This document shows positions 15,769 to 25,197 of a DNA stretch of 34,441 nucleotides, one piece after another; within the stretch, counting starts at the first letter, position 1; every line of letters begins with the position of its first letter. The stretch is from Alphaproteobacteria bacterium (GTDB lineage Bacteria; Pseudomonadota; Alphaproteobacteria; GCA-2731375). Where the stretch lies: contig JANQKO010000373.1 of NCBI GenBank assembly GCA_028281075.1, positions 1-34,441 on the forward strand, given 5' to 3'. A program made the translations under genes and the position numbers. The notes under the pieces were generated by a model that was given only the letters and a program-made list of their open reading frames with translations, was not told where the DNA came from and ran no database searches.

Positions 15769-17715
15769 CTATCCGACCGACGCCGCGCGGGTCGCGTCGA
15801 CGGGTGCCGGCGCGTCGACGCCATGCACCTGCCGCAGGAACGATTCAAACATCAATACGCTCCACAGCGCGGCGCTGTGGTCGCGGCGGCCGGCGATGTG
15901 CTGGTCCGCCAGCGACGACAGCACATCCATGTCGAAGATGCCGGTCTCCCGCAACGCCGGGCTGGCGGTGGCGGCGCGCAGCCGTTGGCGCAGCGGGCCG
16001 CGGAACCATTTCGCCAATGGCACCGAGAAGCCCATCTTCGGCCGGTAAAGAATGTCGGCGCTGACATAGGGCTCCAACGCCCGCTTGAACAGGTATTTCC
16101 CGCTCCGCCCGTTCAGCTTCAGCGCCGGCGGCAACGTCGCGGTCCACTCGACGAACGCGTGGTCGAGAAGCGGCGCCCGCGTTTCCAGCGAGTTCGCCAT
16201 GCTGGCCCGATCGACCTTGACCAGGATGCCGCCGGCGAGCCAGGTGCCGACATCGGCATGCTGCGCCTGCAGCAGGGGAATGTCGGAATCGGCCGACCGA
16301 AACGCCGCTTCCAGCAGCTCGACGGCGTGATAGCCGCCGAGCTCGCGCTTGAAGCCATCGCTGTAGAGGTCCGCGCGCATCTGATCGTTAAGCTTGGAGA
16401 CGCTGGCGAAGTACCCGGCGACCGTATCGAGCGCCAGTTCCTGGAAGGTCGATTTCGCCCGCAGCCGGCGCGGCGCCCAGTCGAGCTTGGGATAGGCCCG
16501 GCCGAGCAGGCCGAACAGCGCCCGCCGCGGCCCGGCGGGCATCGCCCGGCGCACCCGCTCCTCGGCCACATGCCAGGGATAGCGCCGATAGCCGGCCAGA
16601 AACTCGTCGCCCCCGTCGCCCGACAGCGCCACCGTCACCCGTTCGCGGGCGATGGCGCTGACGCGATAGGTCGGGATCGCGGAACTGTCGCCGAACGGCT
16701 CGTCATAGATCGTGGCCAGCCGATCGACGAGGTCGAACTCGTCGGCGTCGACCTGACGGACGAAATGGCGCGTGCCGTAGCGCTCGGCATGGGCCGCGGC
16801 ATAGGCCGACTCGTCGAACGCGCGCTGCTTGAACGAGATGGAAAAGGTATTGACCGGATCCGGCGACAGGCCGGACATCAGCGCGACGACGGCGCTGGAG
16901 TCAACGCCGCCGGAGAGGAACGCCCCGATCGGGACGTCGGATATCCGGCGGATGTCGACGGCTTCGCGCAGACGGTCGATCAGCTCGGCGCCCAGCGCCG
17001 CCTCGTCGCCTCCGGCCGCGGCGTCGAAGCGCACCCGCCAATAGGTCCTGGGCGCGGGCAGGCCGGCGCCGGTGCCGCGCCGCAGGCAGAGCGTGCTCGC
17101 CGGCGGCAGCTTGTGGACGCCGCGATAGATCACCTTGGGGTCGGGCACGTAGCCGTAGGCGAAATAGTCCTCGACGGCGCTGGCGTCGATCTCGCGCGGC
17201 AGGTTCGCGTGCACGAGCAGCGACTTCAGCTCGGACCCGAACGCGAACAGGCCGTCGGGCAGCAGGGTATAGTAGAGCGGCTTCTTGCCGAGACGGTCGC
17301 GGGCCAGGAACAGGGCCTGCGCCCTCTCGTCCCAGAGGGCGAAGGCGAACATGCCCCGCAGCCGCTCGACGCAGGCCTCGCCCCACTCCTCCCAGGCATG
17401 CACGATGGTCTCGGTGTCCGATCGCGTGCTGAACCGATGCCCGCGCGCCTCCAGCTCGGCCATCAGGGCCGGGAAGTTGTAGATCTCGCCGTTGAAGACG
17501 ACGGCGACGCTGCCGTCCTCGTTGTAGATCGGCTGGTCGCCGCTGACCAGGTCGATGATCGCCAACCGCCGGTGCCCGAGGCCGATGCCGGGGGCAAGGT
17601 GGTAGCCGTCGCCGTCGGGACCGCGGTGGGCGATGCTGTCGGTCATCCGCCGCAGCAGCGCGTGATCGATCCGGGATCGGTCGCGGGTGTCGAAAATTCC
17701 GCTTATGCCGCACAT
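15769..17715 (-). CDS. XrtA/PEP-CTERM system amidotransferase (class II glutamine-hydrolysing asparagine synthase family)
   Basis: MCGISGIFDTRDRSRID... catalytic Cys2; GEIYNFPALMAELEARGHRFSTRSDTETIVHAWEEWG; SGGVDSSAVVALMSGL synthase PP-loop. Confidence 0.93.
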   Translation of the reverse strand: MCGISGIFDTRDRSRIDHALLRRMTDSIAHRGPDGDGYHLAPGIGLGHRRLAIIDLVSGDQPIYNEDGSVAVVFNGEIYNFPALMAELEARGHRFSTRSDTETIVHAWEEWGEACVERLRGMFAFALWDERAQALFLARDRLGKKPLYYTLLPDGLFAFGSELKSLLVHANLPREIDASAVEDYFAYGYVPDPKVIYRGVHKLPPASTLCLRRGTGAGLPAPRTYWRVRFDAAAGGDEAALGAELIDRLREAVDIRRISDVPIGAFLSGGVDSSAVVALMSGLSPDPVNTFSISFKQRAFDESAYAAAHAERYGTRHFVRQVDADEFDLVDRLATIYDEPFGDSSAIPTYRVSAIARERVTVALSGDGGDEFLAGYRRYPWHVAEERVRRAMPAGPRRALFGLLGRAYPKLDWAPRRLRAKSTFQELALDTVAGYFASVSKLNDQMRADLYSDGFKRELGGYHAVELLEAAFRSADSDIPLLQAQHADVGTWLAGGILVKVDRASMANSLETRAPLLDHAFVEWTATLPPALKLNGRSGKYLFKRALEPYVSADILYRPKMGFSVPLAKWFRGPLRQRLRAATASPALRETGIFDMDVLSSLADQHIAGRRDHSAALWSVLMFESFLRQVHGVDAPAPVDATRAASVG

Positions 17716-17761
17716 GCGCTCATCATCCCCGGACAGGCCGGACCGGCGGGGTCGGCGCCCC

Positions 17762-19330
17762 TCAGTCGAAGCGCGCCGCCGCGCGCAGGACCGGCGTCAG
17801 CGGCCCGATCCCCCGCAACAGCGCGTCCATCGCGGCCAGCGCGTCGGCCTCGTCGACCTCGTACTCGGCCGAGACGGCGACGACGGCGGCCGGCCGCCGG
17901 CCCGACAGCAGCTCGGCCCGTGCCTGCAGCAACTTCGCCTCCAGTCCGCTCGCCGTGAAGGTATCATCGATCCAGTAGCGCGAGACGACAAGGCGTTTGC
18001 GCCGGTGCGACAGGACCTGGGTCAGGATCACCTGCTGCCGCTCGCCGGCCAGCTCGACCTGCGCGCGCCGATGGCCGGCGCGTTTCCAGGTGTCATCGTC
18101 GTAGAACCGGTTGTCGTGCGAGATGACCTCGGCATTGACGCGCTGGCGCCCGTAGAACGCCACGAACAGATCGACCTCGCCGGCGCCGCCGCGATAGACC
18201 TGATGCATGATGGCATCGGCGCCGGGAAAGCGCGGCCGCCAGTCGCCGGCCGCGCCGGCCGCGCGCCAGTCGCCGCCGGCCGCCGGCGGGGTCAGCACCG
18301 CGAGGTCGATGGCCGGTTCCAGCGACCGGATGTAGCCGGCATAGGCCGGCGCGACGGAAATGGCGGCGGCGATCAGCACGGCGGTGGTCACCGCGCCGAA
18401 ACGTCCGATGCCGCCCCCCGCCGCCGGCGGCGCCGCGCCGACATCGTCGTCGCCGGGGCCGTCCTCGCGGAACTGCATGCCGATGACGATCAGCAGCACG
18501 ATGACCAGCGAGAAGAACAGCCAGCCATAGACCAGATGATCGACGCCGACCGCGAGCTGATGGTCGCTGAGATGCGCGATCATGATCAGGCCGAAAGCCC
18601 GGAAGCCATTGGCGATGATCGGCACGACCACCGACAGGACCACGAACGTCGCCCGGCGGCGGTTACTGCGGTAGGTCATGTTGGCGAACAGGAAACCGAA
18701 GGCGAGCGAGGCCACCAGGAAGCGCAGGCCGGCGCAGGCTTCCGCGACCACGAAATTGCCGCTGGGGATCGAGATGAAGATGCCGTCCTTGAACACCGGA
18801 ATGCCGATCAACTGCAGCGCCAGCACCGCGAACTCGGCGGTGAAGTCCTGCAGCGCCGGCACCATGAACTCACCGCTCGGCACCAGGAAGAAGAGATAGA
18901 GAAAGGGGAACAGCAGGGCCTTGTAGACCCGCCAGCCGAACATGCTGAACAACACGATCTGGATCATGCCGAGCAACACGAAATGCTGGGCTTCCTGAAT
19001 GCTGGCGACCTCGGCGACCATGCCGACGAGCCCCGCCGGCGGCAGCAGCAGCAGCGGCCAGAGCATCGGCCGCGGCCAGATCCGCGCGAACAGGGCGCGC
19101 CGCTCCCAGATCAGGTAGAGCGTGATCGGCAGGATCAGATAGCAGTGCGTGTAGGTCGGCGACGAGTTCCAGACCCGCACGGCGCTGACCACCTCGTCCG
19201 CGTGCAGGCCGAGCAGGAACAGCAGCACCACGAGCGTCGCCGCGCCGGCCTTCCACCAGGCCGCCCGCAGCGACGCGCCGGCGTCCGCCGCCGTCGGCGC
19301 CGCCGGATCGTTCACCGCCTTGATGCTCAA
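17762..19330 (-). CDS. xrtA: Exosortase A fused to EpsI domain
   Basis: Eight-TM-type N-terminal region with exosortase catalytic motifs (VVAEACAGLRFLVASLAFGFLFA; IIANGFRAFGLIMIAHLSDH) and a C-terminal EpsI-like domain (ALEAKLLQARAELLSGR...). Confidence 0.93.
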   Translation of the reverse strand: MSIKAVNDPAAPTAADAGASLRAAWWKAGAATLVVLLFLLGLHADEVVSAVRVWNSSPTYTHCYLILPITLYLIWERRALFARIWPRPMLWPLLLLPPAGLVGMVAEVASIQEAQHFVLLGMIQIVLFSMFGWRVYKALLFPFLYLFFLVPSGEFMVPALQDFTAEFAVLALQLIGIPVFKDGIFISIPSGNFVVAEACAGLRFLVASLAFGFLFANMTYRSNRRRATFVVLSVVVPIIANGFRAFGLIMIAHLSDHQLAVGVDHLVYGWLFFSLVIVLLIVIGMQFREDGPGDDDVGAAPPAAGGGIGRFGAVTTAVLIAAAISVAPAYAGYIRSLEPAIDLAVLTPPAAGGDWRAAGAAGDWRPRFPGADAIMHQVYRGGAGEVDLFVAFYGRQRVNAEVISHDNRFYDDDTWKRAGHRRAQVELAGERQQVILTQVLSHRRKRLVVSRYWIDDTFTASGLEAKLLQARAELLSGRRPAAVVAVSAEYEVDEADALAAMDALLRGIGPLTPVLRAAARFD

Positions 19331-19386
19331 ACCCGCTCTCCTGACCGACAGGAACCCGATACTACCAAACCACGTTTTCCGCGCCT

Positions 19387-20583
19387 TTAACGCGCCAGAA
19401 GATCCCGCACCTTTTCGAAGCTCGTCCGCCAGCTATAGGAACCGAGCACGCGGTTCCTGGCCCGGCCGCCCAGGTCCGGATGCCCGCCGGCGAGGATGTC
19501 AAGCACGGTATCGGCGTATTCATCCGGATCCTCCGCAATCAGCAGATCGCGTCCCGGCACCGCGTCCAGGCCTTCCACGGCCATCGGACTGGCAACCACC
19601 GGTCTTGCCATCGCCATGCCTTCCAGCACCTTGTTCTGCACGCCGCGCGCCACCTGCAAAGGGGCGACCACGGCCCCGGCATGGGCTATGTATGGCCTAA
19701 CGTCCGCGACCCTGCCAGTGACCGTGATCACCGTCCGCGCGTCGAGGGCCTGGACCCGCCGGTCGGGATTGGCGCCGACGATAAACAGCACGGCGTTGGG
19801 CAGCCGCGCGGTGATCCGGGGCAGGACCCGCTCGGCGAACCAGATCACGGCATCGACATTGGGCCAGTAATCCATGGCGCCGGTGAAGACCAGCGGCAGG
19901 ACGCCGGCCGGATACGGATCGGCATGGCCGATCGAGGGATCGAAGAACGCGCAATCGACGCCATTGCCGACGACATGCACCCGGTCCGCGGTCGCCGGCG
20001 ACCGCGACCGGAACAGCGCCGCCTCGGCCTCGGAGACGAACAGCGTGGCGTCGAACGCCGCCGAGGCCCGACGCTCGAACTCGGCCAGCGTGCGGGCTTC
20101 CCGGCCATAGACCCAGCGGCCGGGGCCGGACTTCGCCGCCGCGTACTGGCGCCATTTGTCGGAATCGACGTCGACCATATCGACGACGCGCCGGGCGCCG
20201 TCCCAGCGCGGCCCCATCACGTAGCCGGCGACACCGGACGAAAAGACGAAGACCTTGTCCGGCTTCAGCCGGGCGGCCAGGTCGTCGAGCCAGGCGGCGA
20301 GGCGGCGGTCCCGGAAATACCGGCAGGTCAGCGGTTCCCGGCCGGCCAGCGCCGGCAGGCTGCGCAGCCTGGCGGCCAGCGGCCGCAAGGGCCGCAGCAG
20401 GCAGGAGGCGCAGCGGTCGCGCAGAACCCGCTCGTACTGCCAGTCGGCGGGGTCGTCGACGAAACTCGCCAGATGCACGCGGTACTCCTCGGCCAGACGC
20501 GACAAAAGGTTCCAAGAGCGGACCTTGTCGCCCTTGTTCGGTGGGTATGGGATGCGCTGGGAGACGAAGACCAGGTCCTGCAA
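19387..20583 (-). CDS. XrtA/PEP-CTERM system-associated glycosyltransferase (GT4-like)
   Basis: LVFVSQRIPYPPNKGDKVRSWNLLSRLAEEYRVHLASFVDDPADWQY...; C-terminal GVQNKVLEGMAMARPVVASPMAVEGL. Confidence 0.9.
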   Translation of the reverse strand: MQDLVFVSQRIPYPPNKGDKVRSWNLLSRLAEEYRVHLASFVDDPADWQYERVLRDRCASCLLRPLRPLAARLRSLPALAGREPLTCRYFRDRRLAAWLDDLAARLKPDKVFVFSSGVAGYVMGPRWDGARRVVDMVDVDSDKWRQYAAAKSGPGRWVYGREARTLAEFERRASAAFDATLFVSEAEAALFRSRSPATADRVHVVGNGVDCAFFDPSIGHADPYPAGVLPLVFTGAMDYWPNVDAVIWFAERVLPRITARLPNAVLFIVGANPDRRVQALDARTVITVTGRVADVRPYIAHAGAVVAPLQVARGVQNKVLEGMAMARPVVASPMAVEGLDAVPGRDLLIAEDPDEYADTVLDILAGGHPDLGGRARNRVLGSYSWRTSFEKVRDLLAR

Positions 20584-20587
20584 CGCA

Positions 20588-21628
20588 TCATCCTAGGTTA
20601 CGAACGATGAACGGACCGAAAGCGTTCGCGACCGGCAGCGGCAGGCGCTTCCAAAGCGCGATAAAGAGCCGGTATTTGGGGTTCAGCGGGTTCACGTCGG
20701 GAATCGCGCCACCGTTGCGCAGGTTGAACTCGTAATGCAGCGGCTCGGGCGCGAAGCCCCAATTCTTCTTGAACGAAAACGACCCCGTGCCGGCCTTGCT
20801 GCGGCCGAAGTCGAACAGCCGGCAGCCGCGCGCCATGGCCCGCTCCATGACCCGCCAATACATGAAGTCGTTGGCGCCGTAGCGGCGGGCCTCGACGGTA
20901 CCGCCGCCATAGTAGGGCAGCACCTCGTCGCGGAAGAAGAAGCTCATGACCGCGGCGACCGGCCGGCCGTCGGGGCCGGTGACGGTCAGGACCTCGCAGT
21001 CCCGGCCGAACTCGTCCCGCAGGAGGCGGAAATACCGTTTCGAGAAGACCGGGGTGCCGAGGTTACGCACGCTGGTGGCATAGACATGGTGAAAGCGGTC
21101 GACATCGTCGTCGAGCGTATCGCCGAGCTGGCCGGCCTTCAGCGCCTTGCGGACGACGGCGCGCTGCTTGCGCGGGATCGCCTTCAGGTTCGCGTCGGAC
21201 GACGGCTCGATCGGCCGCCGGAAGGTAACGTAGAGGCCGTCCTTGCAGGGCCAGTCGGCGCGGCCGCGCTCGCGGCAGCGATACTCGACGAAATCGGCGC
21301 CGACCCGGTGCATCAGGTCGACGGCATAGCCGTCGAGCGCGGCGGCCGCGGTCGGATCGCTGACGGCCGGTCCGCCATAGACGCCGAAGGCGTTCGAAAT
21401 CAGGCCGTTCGAAAAGATTCGGCTGTGCACGTGCACCAGCGGCAGGACGCCGCAGATCTCGCCGGCCCGCTCGGCATAGGCGAAATGGCAGCGATGGCCG
21501 AAGGCCCGCTCGATCACCCGCCGCCAGCCGGCGCGATGGAAGAAGGTCGCCGACGGTGTCGCGGCGACGAACGCGTCCCAGCGCGCGGCGCCGGCATCGT
21601 CCAGTCCATGTACGGTGACGGCCGACAT
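20588..21628 (-). CDS. FemAB-like XrtA/PEP-CTERM system-associated protein (GNAT superfamily)
   Basis: MSAVTVHGLDDAGAARWDAFVAATPSATFFHRAGWRRVIERAFGH...; DFGRSKAGTGSFSFKKNWGFAPEPLHYEFNLR. Start placed at ATG 21626-21628; upstream ORF part overlaps the deacetylase. Confidence 0.88.
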   Translation of the reverse strand: MSAVTVHGLDDAGAARWDAFVAATPSATFFHRAGWRRVIERAFGHRCHFAYAERAGEICGVLPLVHVHSRIFSNGLISNAFGVYGGPAVSDPTAAAALDGYAVDLMHRVGADFVEYRCRERGRADWPCKDGLYVTFRRPIEPSSDANLKAIPRKQRAVVRKALKAGQLGDTLDDDVDRFHHVYATSVRNLGTPVFSKRYFRLLRDEFGRDCEVLTVTGPDGRPVAAVMSFFFRDEVLPYYGGGTVEARRYGANDFMYWRVMERAMARGCRLFDFGRSKAGTGSFSFKKNWGFAPEPLHYEFNLRNGGAIPDVNPLNPKYRLFIALWKRLPLPVANAFGPFIVRNLG

Positions 21629-21636
21629 GCCGGCGC

Positions 21637-22593
21637 TCACCCGGTCCCGGTGGCGCCGATCCGGTACACCTGGTCCATGCGTCCCCAGGCGAAGTCCGTC
21701 AGCAGACGGCGCAGACGGCCCTGCATCCGGCCGAGGCCGGTATAGTGCCGCACCCGGGTCCGGACCGAGATCCCGGTCTGGCGCGGCTGTTCGGGATCGA
21801 CCTCCCAGGGGTGGAAATAGAAGATCCCCGGCTGCCGGTCGGCCCGGTTCACGCGCCGCATCTGCCAGCGCGACAGGCGATAGGGCAGCAGCCGGAAGTA
21901 GCCGCCGCCGCTGCACGGCAGGTTCCGGCCGAACAGGCGGACGGTGGTCATCGGGATCTCGCGGGTGCCGCCGTCGCCCGAGGGATAGAACGGAAACCGC
22001 GGCGCGTCCGGCATGCCGTAGAAATCGTGGCGCACCGGATAGATGCTGGAGCTGTAGGCGTAGCCCTCCTCGGCCAGCACGTCATAGGCCCACATGTTGT
22101 CGCCGCCGATCGAGAAGGTGGCGGCGCGATAGCCGTTGACCGGAACGCCGCCGGTATCCTCGAGCAGCCGCTTGGTGCGCCGGATGTCGGCACGGAATGC
22201 GTCCGGCGTCTGCGTGTCGGCGCGGATATGGGCGTATCCGTGGCTGGCGAGCTCGTGTCCGCCGGCGACGATGCGGCTGATCAGCGCCGGATAGCGCTCG
22301 GCCACCCAGCCCAGCGTGAAGAACGTGCCCCGCACGTCCGCGTCCGCGAAGATCCGCAGCACCCGGTCGGTGTTGCGCTCGACCCGGCAATCGAGGGTGT
22401 CCCAGTCGTCGCGGCTGATGCGGTCGGCGAAGGCCTGAACCTGGAAGTAATCCTCGACGTCAACTGTCAGCGCGTTCGTAATCGGCGAACGTCCGGCGTC
22501 CGCGGCTTCGGCGCCGACGCCGGCGCGCGGCGAGGCGGCTGTGCCGGCGTTGGGGTCGGGCGCTGCCCTCGCCTTCAACTGCGGCTGAGACAT
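21637..22593 (-). CDS. XrtA system polysaccharide deacetylase (NodB-type, DUF3473-like C-terminus)
   Basis: NALTVDVEDYFQVQAFADRI...DVRGTFFTLGWVAERYPALISRIVAGGHELASHGYAHIR...GIFYFHPWEVDPEQPRQ. Exact start uncertain (overlaps upstream ATPase). Confidence 0.9.
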   Translation of the reverse strand: MSQPQLKARAAPDPNAGTAASPRAGVGAEAADAGRSPITNALTVDVEDYFQVQAFADRISRDDWDTLDCRVERNTDRVLRIFADADVRGTFFTLGWVAERYPALISRIVAGGHELASHGYAHIRADTQTPDAFRADIRRTKRLLEDTGGVPVNGYRAATFSIGGDNMWAYDVLAEEGYAYSSSIYPVRHDFYGMPDAPRFPFYPSGDGGTREIPMTTVRLFGRNLPCSGGGYFRLLPYRLSRWQMRRVNRADRQPGIFYFHPWEVDPEQPRQTGISVRTRVRHYTGLGRMQGRLRRLLTDFAWGRMDQVYRIGATGTG

Positions 22594-23644
22594 CCTCCGT
22601 CGCTCCTTCCATTTGCTGCACCAGAACCCGCAGCACGCGGCTCATGGTCCGCTCGTTCAGCTTGACATGATCCTCGACCGCGCCGAGGCGCTTGATGACC
22701 TCGTCATATCCGGACGGGGTTCCGGCGGGCGCGGTATCCGCCGGCACCACCGCCGCCGTGTCGTCGGCCGCCGCGGCCGGCGCCACGCCCGACGTTCCAG
22801 CCGGCGCCGAGGGCTCGGAGACCATCACCTGGCGGGTCTCCGCGGCATGCTCGGCCGCCACGCGCGTGACCACCTCCCCATCGATCTTGTGCAGTTCCTC
22901 CAGGAAACCATACAGCAGCAACCGTGAACACAGCATGTTGATCAGGCGCGGCACGCCCTTGGTGTAGTCGAATACCTGCCGGAATGCCTCGTCGGTGAAT
23001 TCCGGATCGCGGTTCCAGCCCGCCATGTGCAGACGATGCTCGACATAGTGCCGGGTCTCGTCCAGCGACAGCGGGCCGAGGTGGTACGACGCCGTCACCC
23101 GCTGACGCAACTGCTCGAGCTCGGGCATGGCCAGCGTCGTGCGGAACTGCGGCTGGCCGAGCAGGAAGCACTGCAGCGGCGTGCGCGCGCCGACCTGGAA
23201 GTTCGACAGCATGCGCAGTTCCTCGAGCGCGCCGGCGGTCAGGTTCTGGGCCTCGTCGACCAGCAGCAGGGCGCGTTTACCGGTCTCGTGGAGGCTGGTC
23301 AGAAAGGCCTCGATCTTGCGCAGGAGCGTGGCCTTGTCGACATTCTCGGTCGGAATGTCGAAGGCGGAGGCCACCATCCGCAACATCTCGTCGGCATTGA
23401 GCTGCGTGCTGACAATGTTGAGGGCGAGATAGTGCTGCTTGTCGAGCGTGGCCAGCAGATGGCCGACCAGGGTGGTCTTGCCGGCGCCGATCTCGCCGGT
23501 GATGATGATGAAGCCCTCGCCCTGGCTCAAGCCATAGGTCAGGTGCGCCATGGCGCTGTTATGCACGCTGCTGGCGAAGAAAAAACTTGGGTCCGGCGTT
23601 AGCTGGAACGGCAACGCCTGCAGCCGATAGAATTCGGTATACAT
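22460..23644 (-). CDS. XrtA/PEP-CTERM system-associated ATPase (ExeA-like AAA)
   Basis: MYTEFYRLQALPFQLTPDPSFFFASSVHNSAMAHLTYGLSQGEGFIIITGEIGAGKTTLVGHLL...LLLVDEAQNLTAGALEELRMLSNFQ. Confidence 0.92.
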   Translation of the reverse strand: MYTEFYRLQALPFQLTPDPSFFFASSVHNSAMAHLTYGLSQGEGFIIITGEIGAGKTTLVGHLLATLDKQHYLALNIVSTQLNADEMLRMVASAFDIPTENVDKATLLRKIEAFLTSLHETGKRALLLVDEAQNLTAGALEELRMLSNFQVGARTPLQCFLLGQPQFRTTLAMPELEQLRQRVTASYHLGPLSLDETRHYVEHRLHMAGWNRDPEFTDEAFRQVFDYTKGVPRLINMLCSRLLLYGFLEELHKIDGEVVTRVAAEHAAETRQVMVSEPSAPAGTSGVAPAAAADDTAAVVPADTAPAGTPSGYDEVIKRLGAVEDHVKLNERTMSRVLRVLVQQMEGATEDVSAAVEGEGSARPQRRHSRLAARRRRRRSRGRRTFADYERADS

Positions 23645-23656
23645 AGCGGGCTGAAA

Positions 23657-25180
23657 CTAAAAGGTTTTTACCAGCCGCACCGAAGCAACGTTCTCGGTCA
23701 GATCGGGTTCGTTGGCATCCGTGTCGCGCCGCAGGTGACTTACCCGAAAGCTTGCCCGAACCGTCCGGCCGACGTTGTAGCCGAGCGAAGCGTTGAAGCG
23801 GAACGTGCTGGTATCGTCATTCGCATCGTCCTCCGCGTCGGTAAAACTTGCGTTAAGCGCCAGATTCAAGTCCGGTCGGAGATCCCGGTTGAAGTTGACC
23901 GACCCGCTGATGACGGTCTGTTCGCGGGCCGCCGGCTCGGTCGTGCGCTTGGTGTGGGCGAGCCGCATGCCGTAGCGGTTGCGGCCGCGGCTGCCGGACA
24001 GCGACGCCGTGAAGGTCTCGTTCCGCAGTACCGTGTCCTGGTCGCTGAGATCGAAATCGGAGTCGACCACGTCGATCGGCAGGCCCGTGCGGGTGTCGAT
24101 GAAGTTGCCGTCCTCGTCCTGGCCGATGAACAGGAAGGCGTTGTCGGCGGCGGACTGCTCGATATCGACGGTGATGTTGTAGGAGGCGTTCGCCCGCAGC
24201 GTTGGCGAAAACTCGTAGCTGCCGCTGCCGCTGTAGAAATCGTCGTCGTACCGGCGCCCGTATTCGAAGCTGAGGTCGGTGCGCGGTCCCGGGCGGAGAC
24301 GGGCGCCGACGGTCCAGATCTCGCCGAACAGGTCGTCGTCGTCCACCGAGCTGTCGTTCAGGTCTTCGTAGCCGGCGCTGCCGATCACGGAAATCATGCG
24401 GTTGACCGCGTATTCGGCGCGCGCCTGGCCGGACTTGGTGGCGAAATTGTTGTCGCTGTCGCCGCGGGCGGAGCGCCGGTAGCTGGCCTGCACCGACCAG
24501 GAGAGCTGGGTGAAGTCGGCGCCGCTGCTGAAGACCTGGGAGACCCGGTTCGTCTTGGTGTCCGACGGCGCGGTGTTGCCGTCGGAATCGTCGTTGAGCG
24601 GATCGAACACGGTCTCGCTGTAGGTGTAGCGCGTCGACGACCGCGCGAAGCCGCCGAAGTTGAAGACGTAGAGCGGGCTGACGCGGAAATTGAACACCTC
24701 GGTCTGGTTGTCGCCCAGATTCCGGTCGACGCTGGAAATCGCGCCGGTGCGGTTGTCGACGACCCGATTGAACGAGGTCTGGGCGTCGACGAACAGGTGC
24801 TCGCGGATCAGTTCGGTATTCGCCGAGCCGAGCAGCCGATGCGTCCGGCTGCTCAGTTCCGTCTCCTCCAGATACTCCTCGTAGCTGAGCGTGTAGTCGA
24901 GGTTCAGCGACAGCCGCGCGCCGGTGCCGCGGATGCTGACGCCGGACGAGCCGGAATGGATGGCGTCGGCCTCCTTGCGGCCGGCGACGCCCTGGACATT
25001 GTCGGTATAAATGGTTTCGGACTGCGCCCGCGGCGTGATCCGCCAGTCACCGGCATGCGCGGAAGAAATCGGAAAAAGAACCAAAGCCGGGCCGACGAAT
25101 GCAAATATCTGCCGCCGAATGACGGAACGACCCAGCATTGCCAAATGACACCCGACCGATAGATTAACGCGCAACTTCAC
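23657..25180 (-). CDS. XrtA/PEP-CTERM system-associated outer-membrane beta-barrel protein
   Basis: Signal peptide then GDWRITPRAQSETIYTDNVQG...; alternating beta-strand pattern, terminal ...VASVRLVKTF (aromatic C-terminus typical of OM barrels). Start uncertain (GTG 25180 or ATG 25138). Confidence 0.88.
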   Translation of the reverse strand: MKLRVNLSVGCHLAMLGRSVIRRQIFAFVGPALVLFPISSAHAGDWRITPRAQSETIYTDNVQGVAGRKEADAIHSGSSGVSIRGTGARLSLNLDYTLSYEEYLEETELSSRTHRLLGSANTELIREHLFVDAQTSFNRVVDNRTGAISSVDRNLGDNQTEVFNFRVSPLYVFNFGGFARSSTRYTYSETVFDPLNDDSDGNTAPSDTKTNRVSQVFSSGADFTQLSWSVQASYRRSARGDSDNNFATKSGQARAEYAVNRMISVIGSAGYEDLNDSSVDDDDLFGEIWTVGARLRPGPRTDLSFEYGRRYDDDFYSGSGSYEFSPTLRANASYNITVDIEQSAADNAFLFIGQDEDGNFIDTRTGLPIDVVDSDFDLSDQDTVLRNETFTASLSGSRGRNRYGMRLAHTKRTTEPAAREQTVISGSVNFNRDLRPDLNLALNASFTDAEDDANDDTSTFRFNASLGYNVGRTVRASFRVSHLRRDTDANEPDLTENVASVRLVKTF

Positions 25181-25197
25181 TCAGCAGCCGCGGGAAG

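Noticed and set aside
15571-17958. 795-aa plus-strand ORF opposite the asparagine synthase-like gene (also 11868-13892, 9260-10810, 7513-8871, 1693-3201)
   Set aside because: Long antisense ORFs are expected in GC-rich coding DNA; compositions are Arg/Gln/Gly/Asp-rich with no recognisable domain, and the minus-strand genes are unambiguous.
18236-18295. Imperfect tandem repetition of 'cgccagtcgccggccgc' in xrtA
   Set aside because: Encodes a short GDWRAAGAAGDWR duplication; low-complexity GC repeat without evident function.
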